Below, in pieces: positions 51,567 to 58,340 of a stretch of 58,340 bases of DNA (positions within the stretch are counted from its first letter, which is position 1; each line of letters opens with the position of its first letter). Origin of the DNA: Bacteroidia bacterium (GTDB taxonomy: Bacteria; Bacteroidota; Bacteroidia; B-17B0; Aurantibacillaceae); NCBI GenBank assembly GCA_026415195.1, contig JAOAHO010000013.1, positions 1-58,340 on the forward strand. Direction: 5' to 3'. Made by a program: the position numbers and the translations under genes. Below the pieces are notes generated by a model. That model ran no database searches and was not told the DNA's origin. It worked only from the letters and a program-made list of their open reading frames with translations.

Positions 51567-52425
51567 GTTCCAATAAAGATTGAGGAGTTACACTAAATTC
51601 ATTACACAACCATGTTGTGGAGAGCGAAGCGGCAAGCGAGGCAATATACAATCGTTGTTCAACAGGTAAATTCAACGCATCGGCCAAAACAGAAAAAGCA
51701 AAAAAAGTGTCGCCGGCGCCTATCGTGTCCACAATATTGGTTTTAAAACAAGGATATCGATAAACTTTTTCTCCGTCTGTATATAAAGATCCGCTTGCCC
51801 CCAGAGTAATGTAAAGCCCAGCTGTATTTAATTCATAGTTAAATATTTGAAAAGCATCTTCATCTGTGCAGGTATCTATTCTTTTGTTAATTTGCAACGA
51901 AGCTTCCCTCAGATCAACACAAACCCCTTTTTTGGCAAAACTTTTCCATTTACTCAGACGGTTAAAACCGAAATTATTGGAATTGGTCTGGCACATCAGA
52001 TAAAATCCATCATTAATCTGAATATGTTCCGATAGTCCATGCCCGAAATCGGCTAATATTACTGCATCATATTTAGCACAATCAATACTGATATCCGGAT
52101 AGTTCCGGGTGTCAAATTTATTCCATTCTATGTGTTTTTTTCCATCGTGTGCATCAATAAAACGGGTTTTTATTATGGTATCTTTCGGATTAGAAAAAAA
52201 ATCTACATGTCCGGTAAAATTTTTAATATGATTGTATATAGCCATAGCCCCGCCTTCCTGACGAATCACCGGGCTTAGTGTATCCCGAAATACAGGACAA
52301 AAACTTTTCATACTTTGCCCCTCATAAACCACCTGAATGAATTCATCCACAATGGTTTCGCCTACTACGGCTATCTTTAGTTGCTTACAGCTTTTTATAA
52401 AATTATGAAGCAACGACAGACTCAT
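51547..52425 (-). CDS. PfkB-family sugar kinase (HldE kinase-domain-like)
   Basis: This is a 292-residue ribokinase-fold kinase. The chosen start, ATG at 52425 (MSLSLLHNFIKSCKQLKIAVVGE), overlaps the upstream gene by 23 nt; a longer frame to 52485 is possible. The PfkB signature VDTIGAGDTFFAFSVLADAL holds the anion hole and catalytic Asp, and GGAMAIYNHIKNF matches the GGA-x-N-type substrate motif of HldE/RfaE1. It is stand-alone rather than fused to the nucleotidyltransferase as in HldE. Phosphorylation of a heptose-7-phosphate-like substrate is inferred from the neighbouring SIS and nucleotidyltransferase genes. Confidence 0.82.
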   Translation of the reverse strand: MSLSLLHNFIKSCKQLKIAVVGETIVDEFIQVVYEGQSMKSFCPVFRDTLSPVIRQEGGAMAIYNHIKNFTGHVDFFSNPKDTIIKTRFIDAHDGKKHIEWNKFDTRNYPDISIDCAKYDAVILADFGHGLSEHIQINDGFYLMCQTNSNNFGFNRLSKWKSFAKKGVCVDLREASLQINKRIDTCTDEDAFQIFNYELNTAGLYITLGASGSLYTDGEKVYRYPCFKTNIVDTIGAGDTFFAFSVLADALNLPVEQRLYIASLAASLSTTWLCNEFSVTPQSLLEHANQYL

Positions 52426-53434
52426 GTTTTTGTTTGAATTTCTGAATATACTCCATGATTTCCTGTTCGCTAAAGGCAAATGCAAGAGGTATTTTCTCTT
52501 TTAATGACTTCCGGAAATGTAAAGTATTATTCATGCTTCCAATATCCGTTACTTTATTAGCCCCTTTATAAATAATCAGAACCTGTTTCTGAAGATATTC
52601 TCCTAAGTTATTTACTCCGCTGTGCTGAGTAATAATTAAGGATGCATTAGAGCATGCTTCCAGAATTTTTGCATTGTCAGTTGTGATATTCATAACCGTA
52701 TTTTCGAGAGGATTTAACGATAGACATTGCGAAGGATGACCACATACATATACTTTATCGAAATAAGGGCTTATCATTTCCAGTAACTGTTGATAGTCCC
52801 AGCTTTTACCATTATTATGCGTTTCGGCAGCTCCTTTTGAACGAGGGAACAAAGCACAGGAAAACTCCTGGTTTGTTTTATACACTTTATCTAAACGATA
52901 TAAATGAGTAAACCCTCGTGCCACAAAATGACGGTGAATAAACCAATAATAATAATCGTTATCGATGTCCCAGAAAGGAATTATACCCTTTCTGGCTTTT
53001 TGCCTGAATTTGATTATTTCTTCCTTAACATCGGCCGGAGGTATGGTGCTGTTGGTATTGGGAGCTACTTCTGCAAAAAAATCCCGCAAGGGATGAAAAG
53101 TGGCATAAACGGGGTTACCCTTTTCATCAACCATAAATGGCTTGTGAATTTCCATTCCGCAATAGTGAATCTTTACACCCTTTTTGTGCAAATACATGAG
53201 AAAAGGAAGATTATGCGCTAAAAAATGACCAAATTCACCCTTAAAGGGGCCGTAGTAACATTGTTTTATCAGGAGAGTAAAAAATAATTTTAAATACGTC
53301 ATTACGTTATACAGAAATATTTTTACCCAGAACTTTACTAATGGTATTCCTTTATAATTGTTCTTTTGTATAAAATCTGAATTATCAGATAAATTATAAC
53401 GAAAATGATATCCACCTACTTTTGACTGGTACAT
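52403..53434 (-). CDS. Uncharacterised protein, possible heptosyltransferase-like (GT-B)
   Basis: This is a 343-residue protein with a short hydrophobic stretch near residues 36-60 (VKIFLYNVMTYLKLFFTLLI) that could be a membrane contact. The C-terminal half contains YFDKVYVCGHPSQC, IL-x-A-C-S-N-ASLIITQHSGVNNLGEYL and QVLIIYKGANKVTDIGSMN, which resemble the ADP-heptose-binding half of GT9 enzymes (D-SG-x-x-H-x-A). The N-terminal half is unfamiliar. Proximity to the heptose-type module supports a glycosyltransferase role, but I cannot name a family with confidence. Confidence 0.5.
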   Translation of the reverse strand: MYQSKVGGYHFRYNLSDNSDFIQKNNYKGIPLVKFWVKIFLYNVMTYLKLFFTLLIKQCYYGPFKGEFGHFLAHNLPFLMYLHKKGVKIHYCGMEIHKPFMVDEKGNPVYATFHPLRDFFAEVAPNTNSTIPPADVKEEIIKFRQKARKGIIPFWDIDNDYYYWFIHRHFVARGFTHLYRLDKVYKTNQEFSCALFPRSKGAAETHNNGKSWDYQQLLEMISPYFDKVYVCGHPSQCLSLNPLENTVMNITTDNAKILEACSNASLIITQHSGVNNLGEYLQKQVLIIYKGANKVTDIGSMNNTLHFRKSLKEKIPLAFAFSEQEIMEYIQKFKQKHESVVAS

Positions 53435-53455
53435 TGGCTTCAGATAATAATTTTT

Positions 53456-54628
53456 TTATTGCAATACACTATTCCAGAACGATTCCATTTGTTCTTTAAA
53501 ATTCTGAAAGTTATGTTTTTCTTTTATCAATTTCACGCTGTTGGATTGAAGACGATATTTTTCTTCTTCGGGCAATTGTATAAATTTCAGTATTGTTTTT
53601 GCAAGTCCCTCCGGCGAATCCTCACAGAGATAATAACCATTAAAATTTTCCTGAAGCAAATAATGTGTCTGACCGACATTTCGGGCAATGATAGCATTTC
53701 CGCAGGCCATGGCCTCCATCATGCTTAAGGAAGGGAAATTTTCATAATCTTGTGTAGACACGTAGCAGGCACTCGTTGAAAAAACCTCAGAAAGATCGGG
53801 TGAATGCTTAAGTGTCAGAAATCCACTAAGATTGTATGAATTTATTAAATCGTCAATTTCATCTTTTAATTCTCCCTGACCATAAAGTTCAAACTTCCAC
53901 TCTTTGATAGTTTCATAATTATAATCGTATAAGTATTTAACTGCATGTACGAACCAATCCGGCTTTTTCTGATTTGTTAACCGGCTGGCAAAAACAATAA
54001 TTTTTTTTTTGGGAAAAACAGGATAAAATTTTGAATCGTCCACAAATCTCGATTTTATGGCATAAAACACCGCATCTTTCAAAACATTTTCATTCTGAAT
54101 TACTTCGTAAAACTTTTCATACCACGACATAACGCCATTAAATTTTATTTTTTCAGGTTCTATTACAAACCTCCTTTTATACGAGATATACTGTTCTGAT
54201 TTTTTATCCTGCAAAATGTATGGAATCATACAATTGACGATATTAAGCACCAGTTTGGGGCGATAAAACGGCAGAACTGAAACAGAATATATTCTGGGAT
54301 AATCGGTCGAGGAATAATTTACACAGTGAATCAATTTAATTCTGAACTTAAGTATTTTCATTATGAAATCAAGGGGTTCAAGTATATTTTTAAAGCGGTT
54401 AGAGTATCTTTTTAGCAACACCGTGTTGGTTTTGGTGCTTAAACGATTAGATTTATCTATGGCACTTAAGCTTACATTATCTGTAAAAAAATAAAGGTTA
54501 AATTTTCTATGTTGACAAACAGAATAAATTGAAAAAAATTCCGAGAAAAAACGTTCAGCGCCCCCGCCCCCCGAAATGTCTGAAACCTCTGCCAGATAAA
54601 TTGCAATGTTAATTTTTTTATCGCTCAT
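53456..54628 (-). CDS. Family 4 glycosyltransferase
   Basis: This is a 390-residue GT-B protein. The N-terminal GDP/UDP-sugar transferase start has SGGGGAERFFSEFFSIY, the C-terminal Rossmann domain starts IIVFASRLTNQKKPDWFVHAV, and EAMACGNAIIARNVGQTHYLL is the donor-binding motif region. WKFELYGQGELKDEIDDLI is the usual GT4 G-x-G-x-x motif. It is cytoplasmic or membrane-associated. It overlaps asnB by 11 nt. Confidence 0.88.
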   Translation of the reverse strand: MSDKKINIAIYLAEVSDISGGGGAERFFSEFFSIYSVCQHRKFNLYFFTDNVSLSAIDKSNRLSTKTNTVLLKRYSNRFKNILEPLDFIMKILKFRIKLIHCVNYSSTDYPRIYSVSVLPFYRPKLVLNIVNCMIPYILQDKKSEQYISYKRRFVIEPEKIKFNGVMSWYEKFYEVIQNENVLKDAVFYAIKSRFVDDSKFYPVFPKKKIIVFASRLTNQKKPDWFVHAVKYLYDYNYETIKEWKFELYGQGELKDEIDDLINSYNLSGFLTLKHSPDLSEVFSTSACYVSTQDYENFPSLSMMEAMACGNAIIARNVGQTHYLLQENFNGYYLCEDSPEGLAKTILKFIQLPEEEKYRLQSNSVKLIKEKHNFQNFKEQMESFWNSVLQ

Positions 54629-56354
54629 AAAAATAAGAAAGAAAAAGGCGCCAACTCGTGCTGTTCGTATAACTCTCGTCTTCTATAGCCGGGATATTGA
54701 ATAATTTTTTTTGTTTGGATATTATATCTTTAACGGCAGGAGTATTTAACCAATTATTTTGAGGAGGTTCAAAACCCACCTTAATTTTTCTCCAGGTTAT
54801 TTCTTCGGGTAATAATTCGTGCATGCTGGTTCGTAATAAATACTTTGTCCATCCGTTTTTAAATTTATATTCCGACGGAAGCGAAAAAACAAAATTCACC
54901 AGGCGATGGTCCAGAAACGGTAATCTGACTTCGCGCGAATGAGCCATGCTGTTTCGATCGGCATACCTGAGTAAAGTAATTAAATCGTTATCCGATGTGG
55001 TGATTTTTTTCAGATATTGAGAAAAATTATAGGGTATTTTTTTTGTATTTCGAGATAAAGTAATCATCCATCTTCCTAATTTCATTCTCAGATTTTCGTT
55101 TTTTTCGTAAGGTATTATCTTCCATGCTTTGTTTTGACGAGAATTGAAAAGAGCAATTTCTCTTTTATATTTAAAATAATTTCTGAAGATCATTTCATTT
55201 AAAAACTGATTTACGCAGGACTTATACCCACCTAAAATCTCGTCGGCACCTTGCCCATCCAATAGCACGGTTACACCTTTTTCTTTAGCCAACTTCATCA
55301 CCGACCATTGTGCATATATACTTGCAGAAAAAAAAGGTTCTTCCTGATGATAAACGACTTTTTCGAATTCGTTTAACAAATCCTCAACATTTGTTACTGT
55401 CGAAAATCCGTTTATTTGGGGGTATTTTTTGAGCATTAGATTAATGTAATGGCTCTCATCGTTTTCAAATCCCGGGAAAATTGCAGAAAATGTGTATTGT
55501 TGAGATGATTTAAGCTTACTAATCAGAGCAACGATGGAAGAAGAGTCCAATCCTCCCGAGAGGCAGGAACCAACGGCCACATCCGAACGTAAGCGGATTC
55601 GGACAGCATCTTCCAGCAGAAAACCAAACTGTTCGGCCGCTTTCTTAAAAGGAATATCAATAACGGTTGTATTTATTTCATAATATTTTTTTTTAGTGAA
55701 GGTTCCATTGGCTTTCAACAATATATATTCAGAAGGAGACAATTGTTTAATATTTTTATACAGGGCAACTCCTTCGTTATAGGTCAAATTTCCATTAACA
55801 ACAAACTGAAATAAGCTGTCTGATTTTATTTCTTTTTTTATGCCATAAGCCCACAGGGCCTTCATTTCTGAAGCAAAGACAAATTGATTGTTGTCGAAAT
55901 AGTAGTAAAAAGGTTTTTCGCCGAAACGGTCGCGTGCACAAAAAAGCTGTTGTTGGTTTTCATCCCAGATGGCAAAAGCAAACATTCCATTCAGATCTTC
56001 TAAACATTTCTCCTTTTTCCAATCATACAAGGCCAAAATAACTTCCGTATCGCTTGCTGTATTAAAGGAATATCCTCGGGCTTTTAATTCATTTCTGAGC
56101 TCAATGTAGTTATATATCTCGCCATTATAAGTGATTACATATTGTTTGTTTTTATAAAACATGGGTTGTGATGCCTGTTCTGAAAGGTCTATGATGGATA
56201 ACCTGCGGTGTGCCAAACCAAGATAGCCATTTTCATGAATCCATATCCCACTTCCATCAGGGCCACGGTGAACTAATGCATCTGATAATTTTGATATCTT
56301 TTCTTTTATAATACCCGAATCATTGAATTTGAGAATACCGGCAATTCCACACAT
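54618..56354 (-). CDS. Asparagine synthetase-type amidotransferase (AsnB family)
   Basis: This 578-residue protein has an N-terminal Ntn glutaminase domain (MCGIAGIL, Cys2 nucleophile; RGPDGSGIW; YNGEIYNY) and a C-terminal ATP-pyrophosphatase domain (VGSCLSGGLDSSS, SGGLDSS at 266-272; GQGADEILGGY; REVRLPFLDHRL). Both active sites look intact. In glycan loci such AsnB paralogues are thought to amidate sugar carboxylates; a cell-wide asparagine synthetase is also possible. It lies between two GT4 genes, overlapping one by 11 nt. Nothing in the sequence settles the acceptor. Confidence 0.88.
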   Translation of the reverse strand: MCGIAGILKFNDSGIIKEKISKLSDALVHRGPDGSGIWIHENGYLGLAHRRLSIIDLSEQASQPMFYKNKQYVITYNGEIYNYIELRNELKARGYSFNTASDTEVILALYDWKKEKCLEDLNGMFAFAIWDENQQQLFCARDRFGEKPFYYYFDNNQFVFASEMKALWAYGIKKEIKSDSLFQFVVNGNLTYNEGVALYKNIKQLSPSEYILLKANGTFTKKKYYEINTTVIDIPFKKAAEQFGFLLEDAVRIRLRSDVAVGSCLSGGLDSSSIVALISKLKSSQQYTFSAIFPGFENDESHYINLMLKKYPQINGFSTVTNVEDLLNEFEKVVYHQEEPFFSASIYAQWSVMKLAKEKGVTVLLDGQGADEILGGYKSCVNQFLNEMIFRNYFKYKREIALFNSRQNKAWKIIPYEKNENLRMKLGRWMITLSRNTKKIPYNFSQYLKKITTSDNDLITLLRYADRNSMAHSREVRLPFLDHRLVNFVFSLPSEYKFKNGWTKYLLRTSMHELLPEEITWRKIKVGFEPPQNNWLNTPAVKDIISKQKKLFNIPAIEDESYTNSTSWRLFLSYFYER

Positions 56355-56411
56355 AAGAATTTATCGAACTTACAAATACGTTTTAAATAGACTGTATATA
56401 TGCAAGCAAAA

Positions 56412-57584
56412 TCAGCGAGAAATGTCGTGAATTATTTGTTTAATTTTTTCTTGCGTCTTTTCTGCGCAATAAACGGGGGTAATTGTATCCGTATTGTTTT
56501 TAAAACTATTAATATGTTCAAAAGATACTCCTTCTAGTACGCGAGCCATAGATTCAGGAGTAAAATTTTCCGATACCACGCCTATGCCGTATTTCTTTAC
56601 AAACCTTGCTATTTCAACCATAGGAGTTGTAACTATTGCCAGTCTTGCTTGAATGTATTCAAAAAATTTATTAGGGAATGAATACAGATTATTAAATGAG
56701 TTATTGGGTAAAAAACAAATGCCCATATCATACTGATTAAGTTGAGAAATAAGCTGCTCCCGAGATATGGGCTGGTGAATATTTACATTCTTGACTTCTT
56801 TAGCTTTGCTAATGATATAGTTATAATATTCATTATTTGAATTTACCAGAAAAAGATCAATGCAAAAATTACTTCCTAGTATTGCGGCTAATTCTAAAAT
56901 ATTTTCAATTTTTCTTTGTGGAATGCAAATTCCATGATGCACCAATTTTATAGGAAAAGTATGATTATATGTTGGCTTAAGATTTACAAAAGGAGATGTA
57001 TTCTCAAAAACATACGATTTAGCATTATACCTTTTATACATGTTTGCTATTCCTTCACATGGAGATAAAACAGCTTCGCATTTTTTTAGATATTTTTCAC
57101 ATAAATATTCATATCTTTTTTTATCATATTTTAAAAATTCAGGATTATCAAATTCAAGAGGATAGTACTCATGAGCACTGAATATTACTTTTGTTTTTTT
57201 TGTCTTTAAACGAAATGCCAGGGGTAATGAAGTTAAATGGTGAGCAATGATAATATCATAATTAATTTTTTTTAATTTGAGATAATCATCTACGTAAAAG
57301 TTATTTAGCATTTTATAATCATACCTTTTTATCCATAAGTATATTTTTATGAACAAGGAAAATATTTTTCTTAGAAAATTTGGATAGGATAAATGAAAAT
57401 TTATGTTTTCGTTTTTATAGAAAAATTCATTAGCATCCAGTTTTATGAAATTTATATCGAAAAATATATTATTTGAAAAAGCTGCACAATAAATCTTATA
57501 ATCAGATTTTAAAGCATTTATTTCCTTAATTACTCTGGGCGCCTTTATTAGTTGTTCATAACAAATGATAAGAATGGATTTCAT
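56412..57584 (-). CDS. Glycosyltransferase (family 4-like GT-B)
   Basis: This 390-residue protein starts MKSILIICYEQLIKAPRVIKE. The N-terminal half contains DIIIAHHLTSLPLAFRLKTKKTK and FSAHEYYPLEF; the C-terminal half IKLVHHGICIPQRKIENILELA, HQPISREQLISQLNQYDMGICFLP and FPNKFFEYIQARLAIVTTPM, the E-x-Q/I-type donor motif of GT4. It is Asn/Ile/Lys-rich, reflecting an AT-rich gene. It is separated from asnB by 57 nt and from the truncated gene at the window edge by 84 nt. Donor unknown. Confidence 0.82.
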   Translation of the reverse strand: MKSILIICYEQLIKAPRVIKEINALKSDYKIYCAAFSNNIFFDINFIKLDANEFFYKNENINFHLSYPNFLRKIFSLFIKIYLWIKRYDYKMLNNFYVDDYLKLKKINYDIIIAHHLTSLPLAFRLKTKKTKVIFSAHEYYPLEFDNPEFLKYDKKRYEYLCEKYLKKCEAVLSPCEGIANMYKRYNAKSYVFENTSPFVNLKPTYNHTFPIKLVHHGICIPQRKIENILELAAILGSNFCIDLFLVNSNNEYYNYIISKAKEVKNVNIHQPISREQLISQLNQYDMGICFLPNNSFNNLYSFPNKFFEYIQARLAIVTTPMVEIARFVKKYGIGVVSENFTPESMARVLEGVSFEHINSFKNNTDTITPVYCAEKTQEKIKQIIHDISR

Positions 57585-57668
57585 TAAAAAAATGATCAGT
57601 TAAAATATCAAAGGTTTAAATTTTTTAAAATATTGTTTACAGCAATTTAATTCTAATTATAGTTGTTG

Positions 57669-58340
57669 TTAGTTATTCATAGATTTCACAGGGTTTTCAA
57701 TCTTTGGTATATCTTTAAATAATCTATTTGGATTCAGCGGATGAAAACAATTCATCAGATTTACATCTTTATTAAACCAAATTTTATCTACCATTAAGTC
57801 GAAAAATTTTGAAAATGCTTCATATGAATGATACTTTTTTACAAATTTCACTCCTGCCTCTGAAAGTTTTTTTCTAAGTTCAACATTTTGAATTAAACTT
57901 TTTAAAACCTCATATATATTTTCAGGCGAAGCATTCACCAAAGGACATTCATCCAAGTAACCATAAACTCTGAAAGCCCGGGTATAACTATTCTCTTCAA
58001 TATTCGATATTACAGGAAGTCCTGCTGCCATTCCTTCTATTCCCGTTAAACCATATACACTATAGGTTAACTTCTCAACCAAAATATCTGCTTCTTCGCA
58101 TAGAATGCGTCTTACCTCTTCATTCGATTTTTTTTCAAGTATTAAAAGCTCCACTTTAAAGTCTTCGGCTTTTAGTTTCTCAACCGCATCAATTAAAAAC
58201 TCTGTACCTTTAACATATCGATGATTGGGTGCATGTGCTACTTTTACAACACCATCTTTTCCGTTAAAATATTTCTTTTCTTTTCCCTTCCATAAATGTA
58301 TATCAATACATAGAAGCGAATACACAAAACAGTCCCACCG
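57669..58340 (-). CDS. Glycosyltransferase, C-terminal part (runs off the window)
   Basis: The frame is open from the stop at 57669 to the window edge without an upstream stop; an internal GTG at 58325 is probably not the start. The visible 223 residues form the donor-binding half of a GT4 protein: VKVAHAPNHRYVKGTEFLIDAVEKL, VELLILEKKSNEEVRRILCEEADILVEKL, and YGLTGIEGMAAGLPVISNIEE with the G-x-E-G-M-A-x-G-x-P motif. The N-terminal acceptor half lies beyond 58340. Confidence 0.8.
   Translation of the reverse strand, partial: RWDCFVYSLLCIDIHLWKGKEKKYFNGKDGVVKVAHAPNHRYVKGTEFLIDAVEKLKAEDFKVELLILEKKSNEEVRRILCEEADILVEKLTYSVYGLTGIEGMAAGLPVISNIEENSYTRAFRVYGYLDECPLVNASPENIYEVLKSLIQNVELRKKLSEAGVKFVKKYHSYEAFSKFFDLMVDKIWFNKDVNLMNCFHPLNPNRLFKDIPKIENPVKSMNN

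Overview
The window looks like a chromosomal segment of a member of the Bacteroidota. The evidence is a secreted protein with a gliding-motility/type IX secretion (T9SS) type-B sorting domain, several matches to the Bacteroidota promoter (TTTG, about 19 nt, TAnnTTTG), few Shine-Dalgarno sequences, lysine/asparagine-rich proteins and an AT-rich genome. No rRNA gene is present, so I cannot place it more finely.

Positions 1-23.4 kb are mostly housekeeping. They hold the tail of a SpoIIE-type phosphatase, a secreted glycoside-hydrolase-like protein, rpmI-rplT (L35/L20) without infC, uvrA, an ECF sigma factor followed by a 1218-residue T9SS cell-surface protein, ispE, a lipoprotein, initiator tRNA-fMet, an SCO-type lipoprotein with a degenerate partner, a LolA-like protein, ftsK, hemA and a fused hemC-hemD gene, an FAD oxidoreductase, a six-repeat TPR-like protein and a methyltransferase.

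Positions 23.3-58.3 kb are one surface-glycan biosynthesis locus, almost all on the minus strand with 0-5 nt gaps or 4-nt overlaps. A single AT-rich plus-strand membrane glycosyltransferase gene (32762-34225) splits it in two. The upstream block (58340 down to 34279) contains glycosyltransferases and an asparagine synthetase. It then has a heptose-type module (PfkB kinase, SIS isomerase, epimerase, nucleotidyltransferase), followed by pseB and pseC, and a four-gene cassette (aldo-keto reductase, second NeuB-family synthase, SpsF-like cytidylyltransferase, class III aminotransferase). After that come pseF, pseG and pseI mixed with two small methyltransferases and a WbqC protein, then a PseA/WbpG-type amidotransferase and two glycosyltransferases. 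The downstream block (32373 down to 23336) has a WlbA/WlbB/WlbC-like oxidoreductase, acetyltransferase and aminotransferase trio, two methyltransferases, a GtrB-like glycosyltransferase, an epimerase, another DegT aminotransferase and the HisH2/HisF2 ammonia-supplying pair.

Together the locus can plausibly make CMP-pseudaminic acid, an acetamidino-modified sugar, a heptose-like nucleotide sugar, a 3-amino sugar and a second, unidentified 3-deoxy-ulosonic acid. The embedded cassette at 43626-47535 is the best candidate for an undescribed pathway. No PseH acetyltransferase and no obvious Wzx/Wzy protein lie inside the window.
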